NCBI RefSeq assembly: GCF_000225705.1
Contig: NZ_JH126472.1
Coordinates: 1-64,000, forward strand
DNA from: Collinsella tanakaei YIT 12063
GTDB lineage: Bacteria; Actinomycetota; Coriobacteriia; Coriobacteriales; Coriobacteriaceae
DNA length: 64,000 nt
Direction of reading: 5' to 3'
The position numbers and the translations under genes were made by a program. The notes under the pieces are model-generated. The model was not told where the DNA came from. It saw only the letters and a list, made by a program, of their open reading frames with translations, and made no database searches. Positions 55,837 through 64,000 of the stretch are shown one piece after another (the first letter of the stretch is position 1; every line of letters begins with the position of its first letter).

Positions 55837-57267
55837 ATGAGCACATCAACTCTTACGAGCACATCCAGCACGACAACCCAAACCGCAACCACGCCCGCAG
55901 CCAAAACCAAAACGCCGGCGGCGACGCCGTACAATCCAACGGCGACCATCGTCGCGTCCTCCGCGATGTTTCTCGCCTGCATGGACACTCTTATCACCAA
56001 CCTGGCGCTGCCCTCCATCCAAGAGGAGCTTGGTGCCAGCCTGGCCGCGCAGCAGTGGATTGTAGACGGTTACACTCTGCCGTTCGCAACGCTTCTGCTA
56101 CTCGCCGGCAACCTGTCAGATCGTTTTGGAGCCAAGCGTGCGTTTATCTGCGGGACCGCCGGGTTCGCCCTTAGCTCCGCCATCTGCGCGCTCGCCAACT
56201 CGGTAGAGATGCTTGTCCTCGGCCGCGCCCTCATGGGCGTCGCCGCAGCGCTGATCCTGCCCAGCTCCATGTCGCTCATCAATGAGGCGTACCTCACAGA
56301 GGGCCATCGTAGGCGCGCGCTCGCCGCATGGGGCATTGGCGGATCTGCCGCCACCGCGGTGGGGCCTTTGCTGGGAGGCCTTTTGGTCCCTATTCACTGG
56401 AGCTTGGTCTTTTCCGTCAACATCCCCATCTGCCTGGCTATTCTTCTTATGAGCGGCAAGCTTGCCACCTCGCCGCGCGTACCGCAGCCAGTGGATTTAA
56501 TCGGCCAAATCCTGGCGATTGTGGCGCTCACCTGTCTTGTGGGCGGCATTATCGAGGGCGGGGCGCAGGGCTTTACCCAAACCATCCCCATGGCCCTGCT
56601 CATTGCGGGCGCGGTCGGACTCGCCCTGTTCATCTTCTCGCAGTCGCGCGTCGCATCACCTCTGATGCCCTTGTCGCTATTCAGTTCCGCGGGAATTCGC
56701 CTGGCGCTGCTGGGCGGTTTCTCGATGATCCTCAGCTGGAACGGATGTGTCTTCCTTAGCACGCTCTTCTTGCAGCAAGAGCTCTCTCTATCCCCGCTTG
56801 TATGCGGCCTGTCCTTTATTCCCAGCGCGTTTTCCGGCGCCTTTGGCAACCTTATGTCAGACCGTTTGGCGGGTGCGCGCGGTTCGCGCTTCGCCCTTAT
56901 GGTGGGCACGGCGCTCCTCACGCTGGGCTACGGCCTCATCATAGTATTTGCGGGCCTAGACGTGCTCGATGCCCCTCTAATCGCCCTGGCCGTGTGCCTG
57001 GCGGGCATGGGCGGCGGCATCAACACGCCCTGTTTGGCAAACCTGGTACTTAAATGCACGGATGCCCAGCACAGCGGAATCGCCAGCGCCGTCTTCAACG
57101 CCATGCGCCAGGTTGGCGGCGCCATTGGCATCGCTGTTTTCGGCACGCTCACATCCGTGATGGCCACCATGAGCCTGGGCATAGCGACATCGCTTGGCAT
57201 CTCCATCCTGCTGATGGTATTGCTCTTCATCACCAACCTCCGCACCCGCGAAAAGTCCGCGGCATAG
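55837..57267 (+). CDS. MFS transporter, DHA2-type (14-helix) drug exporter
   Basis: 476 residues. After a Thr-rich cytoplasmic N-terminus of about 35 residues come about 14 hydrophobic helices. Motifs include LACMDTLITNLALPSIQEELGAS, the motif A loop GNLSDRFGAKR, and motif C-like GPLLGGLLV. These fit EmrB/QacA-type proton antiporters that expel toxic compounds. The start at 55837 is chosen by GGGAG, though spacing is long. It stands alone, without a regulator next to it. Confidence 0.88.
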   Translation: MSTSTLTSTSSTTTQTATTPAAKTKTPAATPYNPTATIVASSAMFLACMDTLITNLALPSIQEELGASLAAQQWIVDGYTLPFATLLLLAGNLSDRFGAKRAFICGTAGFALSSAICALANSVEMLVLGRALMGVAAALILPSSMSLINEAYLTEGHRRRALAAWGIGGSAATAVGPLLGGLLVPIHWSLVFSVNIPICLAILLMSGKLATSPRVPQPVDLIGQILAIVALTCLVGGIIEGGAQGFTQTIPMALLIAGAVGLALFIFSQSRVASPLMPLSLFSSAGIRLALLGGFSMILSWNGCVFLSTLFLQQELSLSPLVCGLSFIPSAFSGAFGNLMSDRLAGARGSRFALMVGTALLTLGYGLIIVFAGLDVLDAPLIALAVCLAGMGGGINTPCLANLVLKCTDAQHSGIASAVFNAMRQVGGAIGIAVFGTLTSVMATMSLGIATSLGISILLMVLLFITNLRTREKSAA

Positions 57268-57370
57268 CACAGGCGCGCCACGCTACATCGCCACGTGGCC
57301 CATCCCGCGATAGCCACGCGTCAGCCATCCCACAGAGCGGCCGCGGCGAACGGAGCCGCGGCTACGCAAA

Positions 57371-57446
57371 GAGGGGGCGGTGCTTGCATCAGAGCGTTCT
57401 GAGGCGCAACGCGCCGAACACGCTCGGATGCAAGCACCGCCCCCTC
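57371..57446 (-). repeat. Conserved-loop hairpin, copy 2
   Basis: A 20-bp perfect outer stem (57371-57390 with 57427-57446), one mismatch, then 6 bp (GAGCGT/ACGCTC), enclose a 22-nt loop at 57398-57419. The loop is identical to that at 22439-22460, with core GAGGCGCAACGCGCC, while the stems are unrelated. It lies 15 nt from the stop of the minus-strand aminotransferase gene, between convergent genes. Confidence 0.9.
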
Positions 57447-57461
57447 GCTTGGCACAAGGCC

Positions 57462-58703
57462 CTATTCCGCCAGCACGGCGGCAATGCGCTCGCAAGCCTC
57501 CATCAACACGGAACGCGGGCTGGGCACGCACATGCGCTGGAAGAATTCGCCGCCATCCGGATCAAAATTAAGGCCGTCTTGCAAGATGACCTTTGCCTCC
57601 TCGTAGATACGCCGATGCAACTCATCCCCATCAATGCCCAGCGCGCGGCAACGCTGGGTAAAGTCAAACCACAAAATATAGGTGCCCTCGGGGCGACGCA
57701 CGCCCACGTCCGGCAACTCGCGCTCAAAGAAATCAATCACGTCGTCGATGTTCCGGTCAATATATGCGCAGCACCGGTCAACCCACTCCTCGCCCTGGTT
57801 ATACGCAGCGATCACCGCACTGATGGCAAAGGGGCTGGGCTCGGCATGGCCCAAAACGCGGCTGAACAAAGCCTTGTCCTTTGCATCGCTGAACACCAGG
57901 TTGGTGGCAGCAAGACCCGCCAAGTTAAACGTCTTGTTCACCGCGGTGCACGTCATCACGCGAGCGTGGGGCGCCACCTGAGCCAAATGATGCACCTTCA
58001 CGCCAGCGCGCAACAGGTCGCCGTGAATCTCGTCCGCGATGATCATCACCCCGTTGCGCGTGCAGATATCCGCCACGCGAACAAGCTCGTCCACGCTCCA
58101 AACGCGGCCCACGGGGTTGTGGGGATTGCACAAAATCATGAGCTTGGCGTCATCTCGCTGGGCCAGCTCCTCCAGGCCGTCAAAGTCCATGGCGTAGTAC
58201 AAGTCGCCGCACTCATCTTGATTAGTGTGGCGAATAAGCTGGTTGTTGAGTACGTTGCGCCCAAGCTCCTCAACGCTGTGAGTAAAGGGCGGGTAGACGG
58301 GACGCTGGATAATAACGCCATCACCCGGTTCGGTAAAAGCTTCGACAGCATACTCCAGCGCTCGGACGGTGCCCGGGCAATACAACATCAAATCCGTGTT
58401 GATGGTCCATTGGTCACGACGCGCAAACCAATCACGCACGGCGTCCGCATAGGACGGGCAGCCATCGATGGTGCTGTAGCCAAAAATGCCATGGTCAACC
58501 GTCGCGTGCAGCGCATCCAAAATGGCGGGCGCGCAGCGAAAGTCCATGTCTGCCGTAAAAAGAGCAATATGATCATCGGTAATCTCGCGCAAGCCGCAGT
58601 GCTCCGCGATCTCTCGAGACGTGCTCCATTTGCTGGAGTAGCTGTATGCGTCGTGCCTGCGATCAATGACCTGGTCAAAGTCGATGCATTTCTCTTGAGT
58701 CAT
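57462..58703 (-). CDS. MalY/PatB family PLP-dependent enzyme (probable C-S lyase)
   Basis: A 413-residue fold-type I aminotransferase. The N-terminal ALFTADMDFRCAPAILDAL matches MalY/PatB. The PLP lysine is in VNKTFNLAGL. LCNPHNPVGRVW and IIADEIHGDL are cofactor-binding motifs. Homologues cleave cystathionine or cysteine to pyruvate, ammonia and a thiol, and may also act in regulation (MalY). The substrate is not certain. ATG with AAAGGGGGGG. Confidence 0.9.
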   Translation of the reverse strand: MTQEKCIDFDQVIDRRHDAYSYSSKWSTSREIAEHCGLREITDDHIALFTADMDFRCAPAILDALHATVDHGIFGYSTIDGCPSYADAVRDWFARRDQWTINTDLMLYCPGTVRALEYAVEAFTEPGDGVIIQRPVYPPFTHSVEELGRNVLNNQLIRHTNQDECGDLYYAMDFDGLEELAQRDDAKLMILCNPHNPVGRVWSVDELVRVADICTRNGVMIIADEIHGDLLRAGVKVHHLAQVAPHARVMTCTAVNKTFNLAGLAATNLVFSDAKDKALFSRVLGHAEPSPFAISAVIAAYNQGEEWVDRCCAYIDRNIDDVIDFFERELPDVGVRRPEGTYILWFDFTQRCRALGIDGDELHRRIYEEAKVILQDGLNFDPDGGEFFQRMCVPSPRSVLMEACERIAAVLAE

Positions 58704-58791
58704 GTTGCCCCCCCTTTTTTAACGCTTGCGTACTGCATGGTATCACGCTCGGCGCGCGATACCGCACCGCCACGGCAGACGGTAACGCGGC

Positions 58792-60591
58792 CTAGCGCCC
58801 CAACAGCAGCGCTCGCGCCGCCGTCTCACCCGCACACACCAGGTTATGGCGCGTCTCGCGAGGCTGCACGGCGCGATCAAGCGGCATGGGCCTGCGCAGC
58901 GCCGTCACCACCACATCGACGCCGCACTTGTACACCGGGTCCAGCTCATAGGCTCGCGACGCCGCGATCAGGGCCACCGGCTTGTGCTGGCGTTTCGCCC
59001 GCCTCGCCACGCCCACGGGGGCCTTCCCATCAGCCGTTTGGCCGTCCACGGCGCCCTCGCCCGTAATGATCAGGTCTGCATCGCGAATAAGGTTGTCAAA
59101 ATCGAGCAGATCGAGCATGGCCTCGACCCCAGAGGTAAGGGAGCCTCCGCACGCAAGCACCGCTGCGCCCATGCCGCCCGCGGCGCCCGCCCCAGGAACC
59201 CCCGCCACGCTGCCAAAGCGCCTTGCTTTGGGCAAAGGTTCGGGCAGCAGGTGGGCATGGCGCTCGCGCGCATCATCAAGCAGACGGGCAAAGGCGATCA
59301 TCCAGCGATCGTAGGATGCATAGGTGGTTGGATCCGCTCCGCGCGGGGTGGGCAGGTCTGCCAAACCTTTTTGCTCGCCAAAGACGCGCACCGCGCCGCG
59401 GCGCCCCACCAGCGGGTTGCTCACGTCGGTAAGGGCCACAAGCTCTACACCCGCGAGCACGCGTAGCGCCGGCTCCAAATCCAAGGCTGCAGCGCGCTCC
59501 AAGCCCGCGAGCCCCCACGGCACGTCTCGCCCTTCCTTGTCCAGGACGCGGGCGCCCAGAGCGCGCAAAAAGCCCTGTCCGCCGTCCGTGGTGGCGCTGC
59601 CCCCCAACCCCAGGTAGATAGCGTTCGCGCCGGCGCCCATGGCATCCATGACCAGCTGGCCCACGCCATAGGTGGAAGCTCGCAGGGCGGCATCATGCGT
59701 GCAATCGGAAAACTCTATGCCTGCGGCAGACGACATCTCGAGAACCGCCTGTCCTGCCGCCGTCAACAGGTAGCGCGCTTTTACGGGATTGCCCATGGGG
59801 TCCGCAACCTGGACAACGCGATAGGTTCCATCCAGCGCCGCGCACGCGGCGTCAACCGTGCCCTCGCCGCCATCGGCCAAGGGAATACACGTGATATTGG
59901 CATTGGGGAATACGCGGCGCACGCCCGTGGCGATCCAGCGCTCCGCCTCCTCGCTGGTAGCAGAGCCTTTAAACGAATCACTTGCCACAACAATGGCTGG
60001 CTCCAGGACACTTGGGTCCGCAGCGGCAGCGGATGCTCCCTGCCGGCGCCGGGGGTAATCATCCGGAATAACAAGGTTGCGCTCGCCGTGCGCGCGCTGG
60101 GCGCGAACTTGGGAGAAAAACCGGCTCAGCTGGGCTGCGCACTCATTTTCAAGCACTCCTTTGGTTACCGAGAACGCATGGTTGAGGCGCTGGTCGCTAT
60201 TGAGGTTATAGAGGCTCCCCAGCGCACCGCCCTTGGGGTCCGCTGCTCCATAGACGCACCGGTCTATGCGCGCGTTGACCATAAGGCCCGCGCACATGAG
60301 GCACGGCTCCAGCGTCACGTAAACCGTGCAGCCCGCCAGGCGCCAGCGGCCCAGTACTCGCGACGCTTCCACCATGGCCGAAAACTCCGCATGGGCAGAT
60401 GGGTCCTCATTGCATTCGCGCAGGTTGTGAGCGCGGGCGATAACCTCGCCGTTGTAAACCACCACGGCGCCAATGGGTACCTCGCCCGCGCGCGCAGCGG
60501 TTCGCGCCTGCTCCAGGGCCTCTTGCATAAAGCGTTCGTCTGCGGCGCGCTGGCCGCCCGCTGCGGCACCGCGTGTATCTTGTTGAAGCAT
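58792..60591 (-). CDS. TadA-glycerate kinase fusion protein
   Basis: A single 599-residue frame with two complete enzymes. Residues about 20-165 are a TadA-type tRNA adenosine deaminase: HAE at 67-69 (zinc His, catalytic Glu) and PCLMC at 96-100 (zinc Cys pair). A basic linker (about 166-197) leads to residues 198-599, a GckA/GlxK-type glycerate kinase (VVASDSFKGSATSEEA, IPLADGGEGTVDA, GLGGSATTDGGQGFL, ITGEGAVDGQT). TadA makes inosine-34 in tRNA-Arg; glycerate kinase phosphorylates D-glycerate. No internal start was identified at the junction. The start at 60591 has GAAGGGG. A wrong join is unlikely in continuous sequence. Confidence 0.9.
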   Translation of the reverse strand: MLQQDTRGAAAGGQRAADERFMQEALEQARTAARAGEVPIGAVVVYNGEVIARAHNLRECNEDPSAHAEFSAMVEASRVLGRWRLAGCTVYVTLEPCLMCAGLMVNARIDRCVYGAADPKGGALGSLYNLNSDQRLNHAFSVTKGVLENECAAQLSRFFSQVRAQRAHGERNLVIPDDYPRRRQGASAAAADPSVLEPAIVVASDSFKGSATSEEAERWIATGVRRVFPNANITCIPLADGGEGTVDAACAALDGTYRVVQVADPMGNPVKARYLLTAAGQAVLEMSSAAGIEFSDCTHDAALRASTYGVGQLVMDAMGAGANAIYLGLGGSATTDGGQGFLRALGARVLDKEGRDVPWGLAGLERAAALDLEPALRVLAGVELVALTDVSNPLVGRRGAVRVFGEQKGLADLPTPRGADPTTYASYDRWMIAFARLLDDARERHAHLLPEPLPKARRFGSVAGVPGAGAAGGMGAAVLACGGSLTSGVEAMLDLLDFDNLIRDADLIITGEGAVDGQTADGKAPVGVARRAKRQHKPVALIAASRAYELDPVYKCGVDVVVTALRRPMPLDRAVQPRETRHNLVCAGETAARALLLGR

Positions 60592-60642
60592 CGAACCCCT
60601 TCTCGTCATTTTCTATGATTCGATGCTATCATTACCAAACAC

Positions 60643-60732
60643 GGAGAGATGGCAGAGCGGTTGAATGCGGCGGTCTTGAAAACCGTTGGGCGCGTAAGCG
60701 TTCCGGGGGTTCGAATCCCCCTCTCTCCGCCA
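60643..60732 (+). tRNA. tRNA-Ser (anticodon UGA)
   Basis: A 90-nt class II tRNA. The acceptor GGAGAGA pairs with TCTCTCC, followed by discriminator G and encoded CCA. The anticodon loop is CTTGAAA with TGA at 60677-60679. A long variable arm precedes the T-arm GGGGGTTCGAATCCCCC. The large variable arm and anticodon identify serine. A TATCAT -10 element lies just upstream. Confidence 0.98.
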
Positions 60733-60743
60733 TTTAAAAAACA

Positions 60744-60781
60744 AGCGCGCCGGGCCCGTTCTCAAGCCCGGCGCGCTTTTT
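60744..60781. terminator. Bidirectional terminator for tRNA-Ser and TetR
   Basis: A 12-bp perfect AGCGCGCCGGGC/GCCCGGCGCGCT stem is followed by TTTTT on the plus strand (after the tRNA) and by TTGTTTTTT on the minus strand (after the TetR gene). Confidence 0.92.
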
Positions 60782-60783
60782 AC

Positions 60784-61368
60784 CTATTCGCCCAGCAGGC
60801 GCTCGGCAAGCTGGTTGCACGTGCGCACAAACTCATCTTTACCAGAGCGACGGTCCTCTTGGTCCCACCACAAAAGCAATAGGCGGATGATACCGCCGGC
60901 CGCGAATTCGCAACGGCAGATCAAGTCATCCGGGCCGGGAGCCTCTATCCTCAAGTCGTGAGCGGCCTTCTCATTAAAGGACTGGGCCATCTTTTCGCAA
61001 ATCACCACAAGCATCATGCCACAGGTAGAGCTGCTAAAGATGTTGTCCATGAGCGTCTCGTGCTCAAGGAAGTAATCTGCCATGGCGTCCAGAATGGCAG
61101 CGCGCTCCGCGAAAGCGGTGTGGGCGGCGCCGGGTTCGAGCTCGTCGATGGCAAGGCGACCGCGCTCGACCATATCGCCGCGCAGGCTGTCGACGTAGAA
61201 GGAGAAGAACTCCGATTTGTCAGCAAAGTGCTTGTAGAAGGTGGTGCGCCTAATCATTGCCCTGTCGCACAGCATGGCAACGGTAATGTCCTCAAAGCGC
61301 ATGTCAGACATAAGGTCCGTGCATGCGGCGATGAGAGCACTATACGTCTTACGCACGCGAAGATCCAA
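60784..61368 (-). CDS. TetR-family transcriptional regulator
   Basis: About 194 residues. The helix-turn-helix is RVRKTYSALIAACTDLM, then FEDITVAMLCDRAMIRRTTFYKHFADKSEFF (residues about 5-60). The C-terminal ligand domain has no identified ligand. TTG at 61368 with GGGGGA is favoured because it gives the usual short TetR N-terminus; an ATG at 61410 would add 14 residues. No target gene is adjacent in the same direction; LemA is divergent. Confidence 0.85.
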   Translation of the reverse strand: MDLRVRKTYSALIAACTDLMSDMRFEDITVAMLCDRAMIRRTTFYKHFADKSEFFSFYVDSLRGDMVERGRLAIDELEPGAAHTAFAERAAILDAMADYFLEHETLMDNIFSSSTCGMMLVVICEKMAQSFNEKAAHDLRIEAPGPDDLICRCEFAAGGIIRLLLLWWDQEDRRSGKDEFVRTCNQLAERLLGE

Positions 61369-61412
61369 TCGTATCCCCCGATCTTTATGGAAACATATGC
61401 AGCTAGTCATAG

Positions 61413-61440
61413 ATTTTGTATTTTAGAAAACAATTGTCAA
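61413..61440 (-). promoter_or_regulatory. Promoter of the TetR gene
   Basis: On the minus strand TTGACA (61435-61440), 16 nt, CAAAAT (61413-61418), 45 nt upstream of the TTG start. An opposing TTGTCA-TGATAA pair on the plus strand overlaps it, with TTGT/ACAA dyads between. The overlap could let TetR control both directions. Confidence 0.6.
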
Positions 61441-61670
61441 CGAACAATTTCTGTGTGATAAAAGACTTTTCTAACGAGAATAATCTTTTCGCTCTTCCGG
61501 AACGGCTGTGGTGAGCAGTGCATCGCATGACGCGAGGGGAACGACGGTCTCGCGTGTGGCGCGACCGCGCTTTCGACCCCACCGTCTGGCGCCTTTTGCG
61601 CACGCGGTTATACTATGAAACATCTATATATCGCGCACTATCGACCGCGTGAGCAGGACAGGGGTAACTC

Positions 61671-62219
61671 ATGGGCTGGATTATTGGAATCATCGTCCTT
61701 GTTGCGATCGGCATCGCCGTCGCCGGCATCTACAACAACATGGTCACCTTGCGCAATCGCATCGATAACGCATGGCAGAACATCGATACGCAGCTGCAGC
61801 GCCGCAACGACCTTATCCCTAACTTAGTAGAGACCGTCAAGGGCTATGCCGCGCACGAGAAGGAGGCGCTTGGCGCCGTGGTCTCCGCGCGCAACGCCGC
61901 CGTATCCGCCTCGAGCCCCGATGATAAGATCGCCGCGGACAACGTCCTCTCCGGCGCGCTTCGCCAGCTCTTTGCCGTCGCCGAAGCCTACCCCGACCTT
62001 AAGGCAAACGCTAACTTTGCCCAGCTGCAGAGCTCTCTTGAAGATACCGAGAACAAGATTTCCTACGCTCGCCAGAGCTACAACGATTGCGTGCTGAACT
62101 ACAACAACGCAATCCAGACCTTCCCCGGAAACATCTTCGCCGGCGTCTTCCAGTTTAAGGAGCGCTCTGGATTTGAAGCCGCCGAGGCTGCGCGCGAGGC
62201 GCCCAAGGTCAAGTTCTAA
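61671..62219 (+). CDS. LemA family protein
   Basis: 182 residues. One N-terminal membrane helix (residues 3-22) is followed by a long alpha-helical domain with the family's NNMVTLRNRIDNAWQNIDTQLQRRNDLIPNLVETVKGYA and FPGNIFAGVF. LemA proteins sit in the cytoplasmic membrane with short N-terminus; their biochemical role is unsettled. GGGG lies before the ATG. A strong terminator follows. Confidence 0.93.
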   Translation: MGWIIGIIVLVAIGIAVAGIYNNMVTLRNRIDNAWQNIDTQLQRRNDLIPNLVETVKGYAAHEKEALGAVVSARNAAVSASSPDDKIAADNVLSGALRQLFAVAEAYPDLKANANFAQLQSSLEDTENKISYARQSYNDCVLNYNNAIQTFPGNIFAGVFQFKERSGFEAAEAAREAPKVKF

Positions 62220-62237
62220 CGCACACGAAAACCCGGG

Positions 62238-62276
62238 ACGCCCCTTTGCCGCAAGCCTGCGCAAAGGGGCGTTTTT
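62238..62276 (+). terminator. Terminator after lemA
   Basis: ACGCCCCTTTGC pairs with GCAAAGGGGCGT around a short loop and runs into TTTTT. It lies 20 nt past the stop. Confidence 0.93.
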
Positions 62277-62339
62277 ACACCGTCGACTCGCACCCAAACC
62301 GTACCAAAACCGCACCCCGCCACACCCAATGGACTGCAT

Positions 62340-64000
62340 ATGAATGAACAGCAGCTAGAACCCCATACCACCGCGAACCAGCCCGAGCCCCGGCCGATGC
62401 CTCAGGCGAGGCCCCAAGCCGCCCAAGCCGCCCATCACGCCTCCCGTCCGCACGCGTCGCAAACCAGGCCGACCGCGCAGGCAAGGCGGCATGCGCAAAC
62501 CGGTCATCGTCCAAAAACCGAACACGCCCGCGCAAAGGCGGTGAAGGCGCCAAAAGAAAAGCCGCAAGGCGGCAGATCGCGCTACCTGCCGGCACTCGAC
62601 GGCGTCCGCGCGCTGGCGGTTGTTGCCGTGGTTCTGTACCACCTTAACTTCACGTGGATTCAAGGCGGCCTACTTGGCGTCACCATGTTCTTTGTGATCT
62701 CCGGCTACATCATCACGCGCCTTCTTTTGAACGAATTCGAGCAGAGCGGGCGCATTGACCTTAAGTCCTTCTGGATTCGCCGCGCTCGGCGCCTGCTGCC
62801 CGCAATTGGCGTCCTTATGGTGGTCACCATTGTGCTGTGCACGTTCTTTAACCACGTGATGCTCACCAAGATGCGGCCGGACATACTGCCCTCGCTTTTC
62901 TTTGTGAACAACTGGTGGCAGATCGCGCAGAACGTCTCGTACTTCGACGCCCTGGGCGACCCCTCGCCGCTTACGCATTTTTGGTCGCTCGCCATCGAGG
63001 AGCAGTTCTACCTTATCTGGCCGCCCTTGCTTTTGGGCCTGCTCTCTATGCATGTGAAGAAGCCGACCGTCCGCCGCATAGTCCTGAGCTTGGCCGCTGT
63101 ATCCGCGCTCGCCATGACGCTGCTGTACAACCCCGCCGTTGACCCCAGCCGCATCTACTACGGAACGGACACGCGCGTTTTCTCGTTGCTTTTGGGCGTT
63201 TGGCTTGCCTTTATTCCGCCGCGCGACATGTCTCCCGCACGCCTAGCGCGCGCCTTGGGCCTGGATTTGCTTGCGAACAAGGTCAAGGCCGCAGCGGAAA
63301 AGGAAAGCGCGCTCAAGGACACGGGTGCCACCGTGGCAAACGCCGCCGGTGACGCAACCATGGCCGAATCTCTCACCGATACGCCCGCGCGCGGCACCAT
63401 CGCCCTCACTTCCGTCGACCTTGTTGGCGTGGCGGGGCTTGCCGGCCTGCTTGCCCTGTTTACCATGAGCAACGGCTACTCGGCCTTTCAATACCGTGGC
63501 GGAATGCTGCTGTGCTCCGTCTTCACCATGATGCTTATCGCCGCCTGCGTTCAGGACGATGGCCTGTTGGTGCGCTTGTTCTCACTCAAGCCCTTCATTT
63601 GGATTGGCAAGCGCTCCTATAGCATCTACCTGTGGCACTACCCCTTGCTGCTCCTTATGAACCCCGTTGCCGACATTCGCCAGACCCCTTGGTGGATGAC
63701 GGCGATTCAGCTGGCCGTTGTCCTTGCGGTGGCCGAATGCTCCTATCGCTTCATCGAGACGCCGTTTAGGCGCGGGGCGCTTGGAGCGTTTTTCCGCCAC
63801 GTCCGGCAGGGCGAGGAGCCGCTGCAAATCATTCAAAAGCACGTTATCCCCTTTGGCATCGCCGGCGCCACGCTGCTGCTTGCGCTGGGCGGCCTGGTAT
63901 TTGTTCCCGACACCTCGGCGCTAAGTGAAAAGGGGGCAGCGTTGCTTGAGGGTAACGCCGGGAACGAGTCTCAGCAGCCGTCCGCAACCGCCGACGCACC
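62340..64000 (+). CDS. OafA/YrhL-type acyltransferase, truncated at window end
   Basis: At least 553 residues, cut by the right edge. The first 80 residues are a Pro/Gln/Arg/His-rich disordered region (repeated PQAAQAA, ARRHAQTGHRPKTEHARAK). Then comes the Acyl_transf_3 membrane domain: YLPALDGVRALAVVAVVLYHL (Arg and catalytic His), FFVISGYIIT, FWIRRARRLLP, and PLTHFWSLAIEEQFYLIWP. About ten helices follow. Enzymes of this family O-acetylate peptidoglycan, teichoic acids or other surface glycans. A C-terminal SGNH domain may lie beyond the window. ATG at 62340 lacks a clear ribosome binding site. Confidence 0.9.
   Translation, partial: MNEQQLEPHTTANQPEPRPMPQARPQAAQAAHHASRPHASQTRPTAQARRHAQTGHRPKTEHARAKAVKAPKEKPQGGRSRYLPALDGVRALAVVAVVLYHLNFTWIQGGLLGVTMFFVISGYIITRLLLNEFEQSGRIDLKSFWIRRARRLLPAIGVLMVVTIVLCTFFNHVMLTKMRPDILPSLFFVNNWWQIAQNVSYFDALGDPSPLTHFWSLAIEEQFYLIWPPLLLGLLSMHVKKPTVRRIVLSLAAVSALAMTLLYNPAVDPSRIYYGTDTRVFSLLLGVWLAFIPPRDMSPARLARALGLDLLANKVKAAAEKESALKDTGATVANAAGDATMAESLTDTPARGTIALTSVDLVGVAGLAGLLALFTMSNGYSAFQYRGGMLLCSVFTMMLIAACVQDDGLLVRLFSLKPFIWIGKRSYSIYLWHYPLLLLMNPVADIRQTPWWMTAIQLAVVLAVAECSYRFIETPFRRGALGAFFRHVRQGEEPLQIIQKHVIPFGIAGATLLLALGGLVFVPDTSALSEKGAALLEGNAGNESQQPSATADA

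Noticed and set aside
57054-59066. 670-codon plus-strand open frame crossing the MFS end, the hairpin and the MalY-like gene
   Set aside because: It runs through an intergenic hairpin and opposite a real gene; composition is shadow-like and no domain is visible.

Overview
The window looks like a chromosomal segment from a Coriobacteriia (Actinomycetota) gut-type bacterium. It opens with the first ~107 nt of a 16S rRNA gene on the minus strand whose 5' sequence is of Coriobacteriia type. The DNA is GC-rich, many genes are preceded by strong AGGAGG-like ribosome binding sites, and GTG and TTG starts are common. The genus cannot be fixed from the sequence alone.

Layout. 1-7.5 kb: 16S rRNA start and leader, a phosphohexomutase, a homocysteine S-methyltransferase with a DtxR/MntR-type repressor, divergent peptidase T, an LCP cell-wall ligase and murA. 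7.5-15.9 kb: a full F-type ATP synthase operon (atpI-like, B, E, F, H, A, G, D, C), then upp and rpiB. 16-22 kb: glpK, tsaC-prmC, a divergent YitT protein and prfA. The order prfA-prmC-tsaC-rpiB-upp-atp-murA resembles the Bacillus subtilis chromosome, with glpK and yitT inserted. 22.5-28 kb: an aldose epimerase homologue, a MenA-like prenyltransferase and an amino-acid ABC importer. 28.4-35 kb: two phosphatases and a MarR-controlled heterodimeric ABC exporter. 35-46 kb: HAD phosphatase, an RlmKL-like rRNA methyltransferase, Kup, a nitroreductase, an LTA-synthase-like enzyme and a PTP. 46-54 kb: a YtrA-type GntR regulator with an ABC-2 transporter, an HTH membrane protein and a second heterodimeric ABC exporter. 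54-64 kb: an AlbA-domain protein, SRP RNA, an MFS exporter, a MalY-type lyase, a TadA-glycerate kinase fusion, tRNA-Ser(UGA), TetR, LemA and a truncated acyltransferase.

The gene content is mostly housekeeping plus efflux and envelope functions. The unusual material is between genes. Three islands of short repeats (about 28.99-29.16, 41.34-41.62 and 49.69-50.02 kb) differ in sequence but share a layout: an A-rich word, a short variable stretch that often contains CCTT, then an island-specific word, with inverted copies. Separately, three large hairpins (22.41, 50.10 and 57.37 kb) sit 15-26 nt after minus-strand stop codons. They have unrelated stems, but two share an identical 22-nt loop and the third has a similar loop core.

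Other points of interest are the TadA-glycerate kinase fusion, an RlmKL protein whose first methyltransferase domain lacks its NPPY motif, and a terminator-like hairpin whose 3' arm is also the ribosome binding site of the nitroreductase gene.
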